From Pythium myriotylum (taxonomy: Eukaryota > Oomycota > Peronosporomycetes > Pythiales > Pythiaceae), in NCBI GenBank assembly GCA_023091665.1, contig JALJCQ010000012.1, positions 2,232,001 to 2,296,000 on the forward strand: a stretch of DNA of 64,000 bases. The letters are read 5' to 3'. How positions within the stretch are numbered: the stretch's first letter is position 1; the number at the start of each line of letters is the position of its first letter. Shown here in pieces: positions 1 through 10,989 of this stretch. Made by a program: the position numbers and the translations under genes. The notes beneath the pieces were generated by a model, which did no database searches, had not been told where the DNA came from, and saw only the letters and a list, made by a program, of their open reading frames with translations.

Positions 1-996
1 GAGTTCTTCAACGAGGCGCTCATCCTTCAGGAAGCCATCCACGAGGCTTACCAGAAGGGCTTCCTCGGCCGCAACGCTTGCGGATCGGGCTACGACTTCG
101 ATGTCTACCTCCACCGTGGTGCAGGTGCCTACATTTGCGGTGAAGAGACTGGTCTGCTTGAGAGTCTTGAGGGCCGCCAGGGTAAGCCGCGTCTCAAGCC
201 GCCATTCCCGGCGAACACCGGCCTTTATGGCTGCCCGACGACCGTGACCAACGTGGAGACGGTCTCGGTGTCCCCGACGATTCTTCGTCGTGGTGCGTCG
301 TGGTTCTCGAGCCTCGGCCGCAAGAACAACCACGGCACCAAGCTCTTCTGTATCTCTGGCCACGTCAACAACCCGTGCACGGTCGAAGAAGAGATGAGCA
401 TTTCGCTTCGTGACCTCATTGAACGTCACTGTGGCGGTGTGCGCGGTGGCTGGGAGAACCTTCAGGCCTGTATCCCGGGTGGTTCCTCCGTCCCGGTGCT
501 CGACGAGGAGTTGTGCCAGGACATCATGATGGACTTCGACGACCTCAAGCAGCGCGGTGGTTCCGGTCTCGGCACTGCTGCTGTCACCATCTTCGATAAG
601 AGCGTTGACATGGTCGGTGCTATTCGCCGTCTCTCCCACTTCTACACGCACGAGAGTTGTGGCCAGTGTACGCCGTGCCGTGAGGGTACGGGCTGGATGG
701 AGTCGATCCTCACGCGTATGGAGAAGGGTGAAGCCGACTTGGAGGAGATCCCGATGCTTGAGGAGATCTCGCGCCAGATCGAGGGTCACACTATTTGCGC
801 TCTTGGTGATGCCGCCGCCTGGCCAGTGCAGGGCTTGATTCGCAAGTTCAAGCACAAGCTTGTTGAGCGCATCGAGGACCCGTCGTCGTTCAAGAAGGAG
901 GACCACTTCCAGAAGTCGTGGCCTGGCGCTCCATTCAAGAACCACGAATGGGTGCAGAAGTTCGCCGACGGCAGCAGCTACAAGGCCACCGCATAA
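1..996 (+). CDS. NDUFV1: NADH:ubiquinone oxidoreductase 51-kDa flavoprotein subunit (complex I), 3' part
   Basis: Frame 1 is open from the first base to TAA at 994-996, so the 5' end lies outside the window. The product is the FMN- and NADH-binding subunit of mitochondrial complex I, which passes electrons from NADH to iron-sulfur cluster N3. Visible marks are the nucleotide/FMN region with [11 protein letters not shown], and near the end the cluster-binding [13 protein letters not shown] followed by a later HTIC cysteine. About 330 residues remain of a protein usually near 450-490 residues. The motif ICGEET is followed by GLLES where most homologues have ALLES. Codon choice is strongly C/G-ended, as expected of an abundantly expressed gene. 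No intron is seen in this part. It converges on the phosphatase gene ending at 1131. Confidence 0.96.
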   Translation, partial: EFFNEALILQEAIHEAYQKGFLGRNACGSGYDFDVYLHRGAGAYICGEETGLLESLEGRQGKPRLKPPFPANTGLYGCPTTVTNVETVSVSPTILRRGASWFSSLGRKNNHGTKLFCISGHVNNPCTVEEEMSISLRDLIERHCGGVRGGWENLQACIPGGSSVPVLDEELCQDIMMDFDDLKQRGGSGLGTAAVTIFDKSVDMVGAIRRLSHFYTHESCGQCTPCREGTGWMESILTRMEKGEADLEEIPMLEEISRQIEGHTICALGDAAAWPVQGLIRKFKHKLVERIEDPSSFKKEDHFQKSWPGAPFKNHEWVQKFADGSSYKATA

Positions 997-1130
997 GTCT
1001 CCTGATCTTGTGGTGGCGTCGAGCTGGCAGGATGTAAGCTACCGATGTTCGATATTGCGTCCGTGCCTTTCTCATGAATAAAAAGAATGATGATTACAAA
1101 CGAGATCCACTGCGTAAGCGGCATTCTTCT

Positions 1131-2010
<880 letters not shown>

Positions 2011-2043
2011 TCAAGAGCTCCTCGCTGAGTCATCCGTTCGCCA

Positions 2044-3466
2044 ATGCTCCACTTCCTGGCGACGAGAGCTCGCGCCGCGCCGCGTGCGCTGGGCGTCCGC
2101 AGCGCCAACGCCAAGCGCCGCGTGTCCTATGTGCTGGGCATCGAAACGAGCTGCGACGACACGGCCGTCGCGGTCGTCGATTCGGACGGGAACGTGCTGA
2201 GCAGCGTCGTGTCTTCTCAGTGGGAGCTCAACGCCAAGTGGAGAGGTACGCAGCAACGTCGAGAGATTGCATTACTTTGTGATGGGTCTCATGCAAGTGG
2301 TCGCTACGCTGTGCAGGCATTGTACCAGCGCTGGCCGCGAGAGCCCACGAAGAGAACTTGCCGCATGTGTTGGAGGCAGCGATTCAGCAGAGGTGAGCCC
2401 GTGATCAATCAAACATGCAACGAGCCACGCTTCGAAGTCTAACGTCGCCGCGATCTACATTAGCGGATTGTCGGTGGCGCAGCTGACGGCAGTTGCCGTG
2501 ACCTCCGGCCCAGGACTCTCTCCATGTCTCGGCGTCGGTCTCGCCACAGCCCAACGGCTAGCTGTGGACCACGGAATCGACTTTCTCCAGATTAATCACC
2601 TCGAGGCTCACGTTCTCGTCGCTCGCTTGCCCACTGTGCGTGTACAACTTGGTGTGCATGTTGGACCAGATAACAGTGACTGATTGCCTTTGCCCTCGTA
2701 GCTCGATCTTGGCGCTCGACCAGAGTTCCCATTCCTCGTGCTTTTAGTGTCTGGCGGCCATTGCTGCCTCGTGCTGGCTCGCGGTATCGGTGACTACGAG
2801 CTGTTGGGGAACACATTGGATGACTCGGTTGGAGAGGCGTACGATAAGGTCGCTCGTATGCTGGATTTATCCGCCGAGAACCCAGGTGTGCACGGGGGCA
2901 AGCTTATCGAGGATCTAGCTAAGCATGGAGACGAGCGCGCGTTCCCTTTCACTGAGCCGATGAAGCACCGCCCAGTACGCTACGGCTTTGGTTGTGTTGA
3001 TGTGCAGTCTTTCTAACTTGCTATCCACTAGGACTGCGACTTTTCGTATTCGGGAATCAAGACGGCAATGTTGCGGGAGCTCCGCTCACTCCCGAATCTT
3101 GATCATGGGATCAAAGCAGATTTATGCGCTTCATTCCAGCGTCGAGCTGTCGACCAGCTTGTCACGCGCACGCGTCGAGCGTGCCAGTGGGGGCGCGACC
3201 GCGTGGCAGAGGATCTAAAACACCTTGTTGTCTGCGGTGGTGTCGCATCCAACCAGTATCTGCGGCATCGGATACAGGACGCTGGCGAGGAAGAAGGTAT
3301 TCAAGTCGTGTTCCCACCTGCCAAGCTGTGCACAGACAACGGTGTCATGGTTGCTTGGGCTGGAGTCGAGCGGTACCAGAAGGGTATGCGCAGCGATCCA
3401 GTCGGGGCGAAATACAGACCCCGCTGGCCTCTAGACGCGCTAGTCCCGCTTCACGACGGACAGTGA
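2044..3466 (+). CDS. OSGEPL1: mitochondrial tRNA N6-adenosine threonylcarbamoyltransferase (Qri7/OSGEPL1, TsaD family)
   Basis: Five exons (2044-2245, 2317-2392, 2464-2635, 2702-2974, 3032-3466) with four introns of 57-71 nt give about 385 residues. The enzyme transfers threonylcarbamoyl to A37 of ANN-reading tRNAs. Family motifs appear in order: [17 protein letters not shown], the metal-binding [31 protein letters not shown] and [12 protein letters not shown]. The first 30 residues are rich in Ala and Arg with no acid, as expected for a mitochondrial presequence, so this is the organellar paralogue rather than cytosolic Kae1. The ATG overlaps a CCAAT motif (2041-2045). Its stop is 194 bp from the end of the convergent EF-hand gene. 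Confidence 0.94.
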
Positions 3467-3660
3467 CAGAGCAACTTTAATAGAAAACCCTACAGGATGA
3501 TCTACTGCGTTATGCAGCCCGAAGATAGGAATCGTTTGTTGGTGTGACCATACAGACAGGTCCAGATCCAGAGGATCGGTAAGTGGATAGAAGACACTGC
3601 GCGCAACCAGACTGTGTATGGAGTAATCACCGATAGACTACGAGTTCAATCGAAACTTTT

Positions 3661-5820
3661 CTATTTAATCAGCCGTTGGATCTCCTCTTGCATCACATTT
3701 AGCTCCCGTAGCTCGACGAGAATACGTTCCATATCAACCATCGAGGTTATGTCTCCGACCTGACCGCTCCGAGGCAATCGTGCACCATCTTTAATGATTG
3801 GAGCCGTCAGCGAGTGCCGTCTTGAAATGACTCGTTTAGAGTGGCTCCCGTACTCCTTTTCATCCTTGACTGGCTTTGCTTTCTTTTTGGCGTCTTGATA
3901 TCCATGGTCTGAGTTGCCGTCCTCATCATCGTTGACGAAAGCGTGAAACTCATTGTAGTCAATGAAACCGTCCTTATTAGTGTCAAACTTGACACACAAC
4001 AGTTTGCATTCTTCGTCGGTGACCCGGAATCCGATATCATCAAGAGCAATTTGGAAGTCGGTGGGAGAAAGCGCCCCACGGCCAGTGCGATCGTACTTGT
4101 AAAAAATCATCTTGATCTCTCTCGCGCTCAACTTCGATTTTCGCTGTTTCCACCTCTTAATAAACGCGCGGCGGTTGAAGAATCCCCACAGCAACTCTCC
4201 GTAGTCAATGGCACCGCTTTTGTTTGGATCAAAGTGCGCGAAAAGCATCGTGGCTTGCTTAGCGGACAGGGAAACCCCGTTACGCTCAAGCAGTTCTTTC
4301 AATTCGCCATATTCGAGCGTCCCACTGTTATCGAGATCATACTGCCGAAACATATCGACGCTAGCGCGGGTTTCGCGGAGAAGCAGGCGTTGAATCTTCT
4401 TCATTGCTGACTCGAAGACGCTTTCTTTTGTGACCGAGCCAGCATTCGTGTGGTGGTGGCGTCTACCGTGGAGATCGTAGACCCACATCGGGGTTTGCTC
4501 GAACTCGCGACGTTTCTTGGTGAGTACGTCTATCTCGATTTGCGAGAGTGGACCCGTCCCAAGCACCGGTCCTTTCCGCCACTTGTCCCCACTCCGCCCG
4601 AGCGCGACGCGCATTGACTGAGAGAGGCGCTCTTGCTCCCGACTGGCGGAGATGCGTGTTTGCTTGAGCTGAGACTCCATTCGACGTGAGATGTCATGGT
4701 ACTCAAGGGCATCAGCAATGCTTTGCTTTACAACCCTCGAGTCTTGAAGCTTCTGTTCATGGACAAGCAGTTTCTTCTGATTCTGTTCGATTGTTTGCTT
4801 GCGGCGGAGAGCAGCAATCGCTTCAGCCTTCCGCTGCCGCTCCTGAGCGATCTCGATATCTCGCCTTGACTGTGCGAGCTCCAGCTCAAAATGATGGCGC
4901 TCTTCAGACCACGCATTCGTCGTCGGTGTTAAACCGATGGAGAGACTTCTGTGGCTCTTGATACGGACAGTCGCAGGTTCGAAGCGATACGGAGATTTCC
5001 CTGCTAAAGAAACCGTCGGTTCACTCCCATCGCTCGTTGACGCTAGCGTTTCTCTTCTCTCCTTCACATGTTCTTCCTTTGCTCTTCTCTTCTGTGCTCC
5101 GTTTTGCACTGTTTGCTGCCCAGCACTTTGAGTAATCTGTACTGCCAGAACCTCTTCACTCTGTCTCTCTTCGTTCTCTTGATCTCGTGCGACTTCTTGG
5201 TCACCAGCGTCATCATGATCAAAATTTTCAGAGTTAGCAGAAGAAAGAGAACGAATGGAACGAGCACTTCCAGCGCTGTACGGTGGGGGCGGAGGCGAAT
5301 TCGGACGTAGTTCGTCGTCTGCTGCCTCTTTCTCACTCCAGCTGTCCTTCTTGATGGTAATGTCGCATTCCACATCGGCAACATCGGCCTCCTGTTCTCC
5401 GCAAATTTCTAATGTCCACCCGTCTCCTACTCGGACGAGAAGCATCCGGGACAGGAACCAGAGAACGAGTTGTTCTCTAGTAGGCGGCCGTGCTGCTTTA
5501 GCACCGATCCAGTCTCGGATCACCGTGTCTACCGCGTCATCGAATCCCCTTGGAGCCTTTCCCACGACTCGCGTCCTCATGGCAGCGAATTGTCCTTCCG
5601 GTTCTGAGATGGTGCGTTCAAACGTCTGCGCCATGAGCTGTTTGGTCAGCCGGCGCTGAACGGTCTCTCCCGTCTCGAGAAGCGTCGCTGTGAACGCCAA
5701 CGCGTATGACGGCGAAGTCTCTTCTGCTACGAGGACGTCAACGCATGTGTATCGCTGCTGGGACACCGCCGCCCAGGGCGCCACCATGACCGTCAGATTA
5801 CGACCGCTCCATCGGAACAT
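3661..5820 (-). CDS. EF-hand, coiled-coil protein with an unrecognised N-terminal domain
   Basis: A single open frame gives about 719 residues from the ATG at 5820; the frame continues upstream to 5898 but only with a TTG start. Residues 1 to about 150 form a compact, non-repetitive segment I do not recognise. An acidic, Ser-rich linker (about 170-310) and a long coiled coil rich in Gln, Arg and Glu (about 320-460) follow. The C-terminal part has four EF-hands with loops starting DLDNSGTLEYGE, DPNKSGAIDYGE, DRTGRGALSPTD and DTNKDGFIDYNE; the third lacks several acidic ligands and is probably weak. A calcium-sensing cytoskeletal or flagellar role is possible but not shown. It is divergent from the sterol acyltransferase gene. 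Confidence 0.82.
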   Translation of the reverse strand: MFRWSGRNLTVMVAPWAAVSQQRYTCVDVLVAEETSPSYALAFTATLLETGETVQRRLTKQLMAQTFERTISEPEGQFAAMRTRVVGKAPRGFDDAVDTVIRDWIGAKAARPPTREQLVLWFLSRMLLVRVGDGWTLEICGEQEADVADVECDITIKKDSWSEKEAADDELRPNSPPPPPYSAGSARSIRSLSSANSENFDHDDAGDQEVARDQENEERQSEEVLAVQITQSAGQQTVQNGAQKRRAKEEHVKERRETLASTSDGSEPTVSLAGKSPYRFEPATVRIKSHRSLSIGLTPTTNAWSEERHHFELELAQSRRDIEIAQERQRKAEAIAALRRKQTIEQNQKKLLVHEQKLQDSRVVKQSIADALEYHDISRRMESQLKQTRISASREQERLSQSMRVALGRSGDKWRKGPVLGTGPLSQIEIDVLTKKRREFEQTPMWVYDLHGRRHHHTNAGSVTKESVFESAMKKIQRLLLRETRASVDMFRQYDLDNSGTLEYGELKELLERNGVSLSAKQATMLFAHFDPNKSGAIDYGELLWGFFNRRAFIKRWKQRKSKLSAREIKMIFYKYDRTGRGALSPTDFQIALDDIGFRVTDEECKLLCVKFDTNKDGFIDYNEFHAFVNDDEDGNSDHGYQDAKKKAKPVKDEKEYGSHSKRVISRRHSLTAPIIKDGARLPRSGQVGDITSMVDMERILVELRELNVMQEEIQRLIK

Positions 5821-6062
5821 GCCGGTGAGAAGAGCACTGACCACAAGTCGGATTGCACCCGCTGGCCCTATCTCAACTAAGTTTAGTCTGGTGATCAACC
5901 TTCACTAGAGTGCACTCCATATCTCCTCTGGGACATGGCCGATGAAGAGACACGAGTCGTGTCTCGTTCTCTTGATTATCCTCCATGTTGAAGTGGTGAT
6001 GTGTGGACTGGGCTGATTGCACCGAGGGTCATGGTCGTCCTCAAGTCGTCAGCATTCACTTT

Positions 6063-6098
6063 ATTGGTCACAAGTAGATATTGGTCCAATATAATTGG
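6063..6098. promoter_or_regulatory. cluster of four CCAAT/ATTGG boxes
   Basis: Within 36 bp there are ATTGG at 6063-6067, ATTGG at 6080-6084, CCAAT at 6086-6090 and ATTGG at 6094-6098. The second and third face each other across one base. CCAAT is the binding core of the NF-Y factor in eukaryotes. The cluster lies about 260 bp upstream of the PSAT start and about 240 bp from the EF-hand start, so it could serve either. Function is inferred from the motif only. Confidence 0.45.
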
Positions 6099-6174
6099 CG
6101 AAAATGGAAGTGTGAGCTGACTGATTTCCTCCGTCGCTCGCTGGTGATCTGCTTCGTTGATAATCGAAGCGAGC

Positions 6175-6193
6175 CATCATCACCATCATCACC
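6175..6193. repeat. short CATCAT-CAC microsatellite
   Basis: A 19-bp tract made of CAT and CAC triplets (two copies of a nine-base CATCATCAC unit plus one base) in the spacer upstream of PSAT. It is non-coding here and probably a simple repeat. Confidence 0.6.
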
Positions 6194-6360
6194 AGGAGCT
6201 GGATCGACGGTCCGTCAATCACAACGCAATCTCGCACGTTCTTCGCTCTTCCCGTCCACCCGCATCGAAGTGGCTGACTGGCGTCTCACACGTCGCATTT
6301 AGCTTTTAGCGAGCTCCTGACCGCACGACGCGCGCCATCCGAAATTCGAACTCCCGGCCC

Positions 6361-8821
6361 ATGCCCGCAACTCGCTTCGTGCTCTGGCTGCTCACCGCGC
6401 TCGCGTGCGCGGCCACAGCGGCGAGCGCACTCGACAGCGCCAGCCCGCGCCGCCCCGTGGTGCTGATCCCTGGCTTCGCATCCTCGCAGCTCGTCGCGTG
6501 GCGCAAGCACAGCTGCAACCTGGGCATTCAGAAGAATCTCTACAGAAACGTTCACGTCGGCGACCGTAAGTGGCCTGGGCGCGCTATCTCATGTTGAAGA
6601 TACTGACGGGTCCTGTAGGCATCTGGATCGATGTCGCGCGCATCCTCGCACAGGGCGACTGCTGGCTGCGCTGCATGAAGCTGCACATGGAGAACCAGAC
6701 CGAGCTCGAGTGCAAGCTCCGCGCCGGAGAAGGCGCTCCGGCAATCAGCGAACTGGATCCTGGTTTGCTGACTGGACCATTGTCCACGATCTGGCGCTCT
6801 CTCCTTGTTGATCTCGTGGAGCACTTCCACTTCGAACCCGAAGAGATTGTTGTGGCAACTTATGACTGGCGGTTGCCACCGTCAAGAATGCAGCAGCGAG
6901 ACAAATACTTTAGCTCACTCAAGCGCAAAAGTAAGTGGTCCGAACAAACGACTCTAATTGGTGTCAATAGCTAACAGGACGCGTGTAGTTGAACACGCTA
7001 TTGCGATGCAAGGGGACGCTGCTAGCGGCGGCGCTGTAGTCGTTGCCCATTCCATGGGCAATAACGTCTTCCGCTACTTCCTCGCCTGGCTCAAGCATGA
7101 AGTAGGCCTGAACAACTGGCAAAAATGGATCGACACTCATATCTCAGCGTACTTCGCCGTTGGCGCACCGCTTCTGGGCAGCTCTGAAGCGATGGAACTC
7201 ATCACGTCGGGCATCACGCAGGGGCTCCCACTACCACAGAGCGAAGTCCGGAAACTCGTGGCGACATTCGGTACGTCCGTATACCACTGCGAGGAAGTTC
7301 GCTGAGAGCTCACAACCTCGTGTCTTTGTCCCGAAGGCTCGATTCTGAGCTTTGTGCCCTTCCCGTCTAATCCGCCAACGTCGCACGATTCGGATGTTCT
7401 GTTATCTGTGCGATTTCCCTCCGCGTCGGGCTCCAAGAAATCTTCTCAAGAGTCTGTCGAGACCCACTATACAAGTGCCGACATCGCATCTGGCCGTTTC
7501 TTTCGTGAAATGGCAGTCCATGATCCGATCTTTGCACAGCTTGAGACAATTCGCAAGAGGTATGCTCTTCACAGTGAGTTTGTGTGGATCGTATGCTGAC
7601 ATTCATGGGCAGGTTTTACGTCGAGGATGAGGTTCTGAATTCGTTCTCGCCGTGGGAGCGTCCACCTATTGCGGCAGTGTATGCAGTCTACGGCACGGAC
7701 CTCGAGGTAAGCATGTCGAATCTACCTCTGTACGCGTACTTTATCCTGATCTCACTGATTTATGCTGGTCAGACCAAGTACAACTACCGTTACGAAGATA
7801 CTGATGTCGCAGGACACTGGTACCAGGTGTCACTAGAGAACGAGGCCGGTAATCGCCAAGTTTGCAGGAAGACGGGCGACGGCACAGTGCCTTATCACTC
7901 ACTGTCGTGGGCCCATACGTGGCTTGGCCCCAAAGGAGTCAAGGTTAACGTTACTCGAGCGCCACAGTCTGTGTACTTCTCATCCAAGCAAACCAAGACC
8001 TTCCAAGCAATTAGAAACGGAAACAAGCACCATGCTGATTATCTTCATGCGCTGAAGAAGCAAAGTCTGTGTGAGGAGACAGATGCAACAGCTACTCCTC
8101 CATCCACCACTGCCTCCCCATCATTCTTCCAAGGGCTCTTCGGCGGTGCCGAACGGAAAGTTGACGAAATCACGTTTTACGAGAGCATGTTCCACGAGAA
8201 AGACCGCGTGGTTACGGTACGTCGCGCTGTGACTGTTGCTTGTGGACGCCAAAACGCCTAACCACGCTCTCGTAGACGAGTGTGTGGGAACTAGAGGGAG
8301 CCCGCCACCGAGAGATTTTGTCCAACTCGGCGTTCCTGAGGGAGTTGCGCACTGAGTTGCGTACCATCTTCAAAGGTCTGACTGGAGCCGACAAGTCAGC
8401 ACGACCGCCAGTGGTGGACAGTGACTGCTACTGGAACTATCGAGAGGCGAGATGCGAGTTTCCCGAGTATTGCCAATACCGCTACGCTTTCGGCGATGTG
8501 GTGTTGGACCAATCTTGTCGATTGCGGATTCAGCCGCTGACTCCCGAAGAGATGAAGAAGCCCAACGAGCGTACTCCACCGCTTCTACCGGACGAAGCCC
8601 ACCGCAACTCGGGGCTAACAACCTCCCATGAGGCGCTGCAGTGTGGAGATTCGTCAAGCTGCACCAACGAGACACCTCTCTCAGCCACTCTTCCTTATGA
8701 ACCCTGGGACGACGAGGACCGCATCACCAGACTAGTGCCTCGTGGTATGCCCGGCTACTGTCTCGTGCCGTGTGAATACTGCCGCTATCCGACGTCAAAA
8801 CGTCGAAGATACGCCATCTGA
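6361..8821 (+). CDS. PSAT1: phospholipid:sterol acyltransferase (LCAT family, PSAT1-like)
   Basis: Seven exons (6361-6565, 6619-6930, 6989-7270, 7337-7559, 7613-7706, 7773-8216, 8276-8821) give about 701 residues. The N-terminus is a signal peptide or anchor, followed by the LCAT-family block VVLIPGFASS. The catalytic serine is in VVAHSMGNN, the aspartate in GDGTVPYHSLSWA, and the histidine probably in ARHREI. The C-terminal Cys-rich block DCYWNYREARCEFPEYCQYR and the block SPWERPPI closely match plant PSAT1 and not plain LCAT or PDAT, so I call it a sterol-esterifying acyltransferase of the secretory pathway. Exon 3 could also start at 6971, adding six residues in frame. The exon-4 donor is set at 7560 because a stronger-looking GTGAGT at 7574 breaks the frame. 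Confidence 0.9.
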
Positions 8822-8888
8822 AGAGCCACAAACTGATAGAAAACAAGTAGGTCATAATCGCACCCGTCTTTCTTTATGGACATTTTGT

Positions 8889-9743
8889 CTAAGCGAAAAG
8901 AGCGTCAGCGTGGAAGTTGACGTGGTCCTCCGCGAAGGTCGCAACGAAGTAGTACAAGTGATCGTAGCCTTCGTGGTTGCGCACGTTGACCTTCTGGTTG
9001 ACCTGCTTGGCCGCGGCCTCGAAGGCGTCGACGAGCAGCTGCTTGTCGTGGAGGAACTGATCATCGAGGCCTTGGTCGATGAGGATTTCGCGCGGCAGCG
9101 GGCCGTTCTTCAGCAGCAGCAGCGTCGCGTCGTGCTCCTTCCACGTCTCCTGGTCCGTGCCGAGGTACCCCGTGAACGCCTTGACGCCCCACGGACACTG
9201 CGTCGGGTGGGCAATCGGCGCAAAGGCCGAGACCGATCGGTACTTGTCTGGGTTGCGCAGCGCGATGGTGAGAGCGCCGTGGCCGCCCATGGAGTGGCCA
9301 GTGATCGCCTGGCGGTCTTCGAGGATCGGGAAGTTGCCGACAACGAGCGCCGGGAGTTCCTTGGTCACGTACGAGTACATGCGGTAGTGCTTGCTCCAGA
9401 GCGGCTCCGTGGCGTCGACGTAGAAGCCAGCAGCCGAGCCGAAGTCCCAGCTGTCGTCCTCGCCGGGGATGTTGACGCCGCGCGGACTGGTGTCGGGCGT
9501 CACGATGGCGATGCCGCGCGCGGCCGCGGCCTTCATGAAGGTCGGCGCCTTCTGGAACGCGCGCTCGTCGTCGCACGTGAGTCCGGCGAGGTAGTAGAGC
9601 ACGGGCACTTTGGCGGCTTCGCTGGCGCTCGGTGGCAGGAAGATGTTGAACTTCATGGCGCACTTGGTCTCGGCGCTCTCGTGCACGTACTGGCGCAGCA
9701 GGCCGCCGAACGCGCGGGTCTGCTTCACGAGCTGGAGCGTCAT
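8889..9743 (-). CDS. ESD: S-formylglutathione hydrolase (esterase D)
   Basis: Intronless, 284 residues, the usual length for the family. The enzyme hydrolyses S-formylglutathione to formate and glutathione, the second step of glutathione-dependent formaldehyde detoxification in the cytosol. The catalytic serine is in ITGHSMGGHGAL (about residue 148), the aspartate in DQGLDDQFL and the histidine in EGYDHLYYF. The oxyanion-hole region reads YYLAGLTCDDERAF, where many homologues have SGLTC. Coding sequence is GC-rich, which produces long antisense open frames that are not genes. It converges on PSAT (67 bp between stops) and lies in tandem with a GGCT-like gene upstream on the same strand, 148 bp away. 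Confidence 0.96.
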   Translation of the reverse strand: MTLQLVKQTRAFGGLLRQYVHESAETKCAMKFNIFLPPSASEAAKVPVLYYLAGLTCDDERAFQKAPTFMKAAAARGIAIVTPDTSPRGVNIPGEDDSWDFGSAAGFYVDATEPLWSKHYRMYSYVTKELPALVVGNFPILEDRQAITGHSMGGHGALTIALRNPDKYRSVSAFAPIAHPTQCPWGVKAFTGYLGTDQETWKEHDATLLLLKNGPLPREILIDQGLDDQFLHDKQLLVDAFEAAAKQVNQKVNVRNHEGYDHLYYFVATFAEDHVNFHADALFA

Positions 9744-9891
9744 GGGCGGCGGGCGATAAATTGCGGAGTGGCGAGGTTCGACGGTGATCCTGTGATCATG
9801 ATTAGAGAATCCTTTCCTCGTGGCGAACGCTCTGGTAATTGGTGGAAAGAGGATCTATTACAACCAATCCCAACCCGACTTGAGGTTGAAG

Positions 9892-10882
9892 CTAGCCGTT
9901 GTAGCGCTCGGCGAGATGCGCCGGAGGCTGCTCGTCCATGATGTCCGAGTGCGCGGCGATGTAGTCCTTGATCGTGGTCTTGCGGTCGGCCAGGAAAGTC
10001 GTGGTGACGAAGTCTTCGTAGACGTCGTCGCCCAGTTTCTGGACCGAGAGGAGGCAGTGGCGGAGGTAGATCTGCACGTGGTGAACACGAGGCACACGAG
10101 TCAGAACGCGCGATCGTCGCGAGCGTCTGCGACCAGCTTACGCGGCAGGGAAGGATGCCGCTGTCGGCGCTCCAACCCCAGATCGTGTCGATGCCGTGCT
10201 TCTTGTAGAGCGTGTCGAAGGCCTCCTGGCCGCTGAGGAGATCACCAGGTCAGCTCCCTCAGTTCCACCAGATTTGCCAGCGACAAGCAGCCTCGTACCG
10301 ATTCGCGATGTACTCCTCGTCGGTCCATCGGGTGCACATGAGTCCCTGAATGGATCACCAATTAGCGCCATACGCTCAGCGTCAGTCAATTACTCTTCAC
10401 CACCGACCTGACCGCCAGGCGTGCCATCCAACTCAGTGAAGTCTGCGCTGATGATGCGGAACTCCTCCTCGCGTTCGTAGAAACTAGGCAGCATGGAATC
10501 TGGGAGATCGAAGACGCTGATGAGGAAGGAGTTTCCTTCGGCTGGCTCGACCGAGAGGCTCGCGATCTCCTGTCAGTTAAAACGCGTGAGGCGACCTCCA
10601 GAGAAGCCACGCCGAGGCAATCAGTATCGCACTTTGGTTGCGAGGTTCGCGATGCCGCGCTCGAAGAACACGGACGCCGGGTGCGCGTAGACGCGACGGA
10701 AGTTGTGCATGCGCGCGAGGCGGAAGTTCTGCACGCCGTCGCCGAACGTCGAGCGCGCCGACTTGACTGCGAACGCCACCGCCGACACAACAAAGCGTCA
10801 GCTATCCATCAACGACATACGCGCGTTGCGTCTCGCGCAGCGTACGCGACAGAAGCGACCCGAAGCCGACGATCGTGACCAT
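9892..10882 (-). CDS. GGCT-like (gamma-glutamyl cyclotransferase fold) protein, six exons
   Basis: Six small exons (10882-10846, 10766-10633, 10569-10408, 10345-10299, 10232-10142, 10071-9892) with introns of 62-79 nt give about 216 residues. The protein starts VTIVGFGSLLS, the glycine-rich strand-loop typical of the GGCT fold, and has FYEREEEFRI, whose glutamate matches the expected catalytic acid. The C-terminal half with YLRHCLLSVQKLGDDVY and FLADRKTTIKDYIAAHSDIM resembles an uncharacterised plant protein group as I remember it. Cyclotransferase activity is inferred from the fold only. Its neighbour on the same strand is S-formylglutathione hydrolase, a second possible glutathione gene. 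It shares a 159-bp divergent spacer with the site-1 protease gene. Confidence 0.72.
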
Positions 10883-10989
10883 CTCGCCTGGGCTTTTTTG
10901 CGTTCTTCCGTGCAAGCTTGGGGTGCTGACGCGTATCAAATGCTAGAGGCAAATGTACTTACTATAAGAGGTAACCTGAAGCTGAATTT

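Larger units (their letters stand above)
5821..6360. other. 540-bp divergent intergenic region between EF-hand gene and PSAT
   Basis: This spacer separates two start codons on opposite strands and probably holds both promoters. It contains a cluster of CCAAT-type boxes (6063-6098) and a short CATCAC-type repeat (6175-6193), listed separately. No conserved coding segment is recognised, although the EF-hand frame stays open to 5898 and an unrecognised upstream exon cannot be excluded. Confidence 0.6.

Noticed and set aside
8742..9941. 399-codon open frame on the plus strand opposite S-formylglutathione hydrolase
   Set aside because: It mirrors a clear conserved gene; long antisense frames arise from GC-rich third positions, and the product has no recognisable domain.
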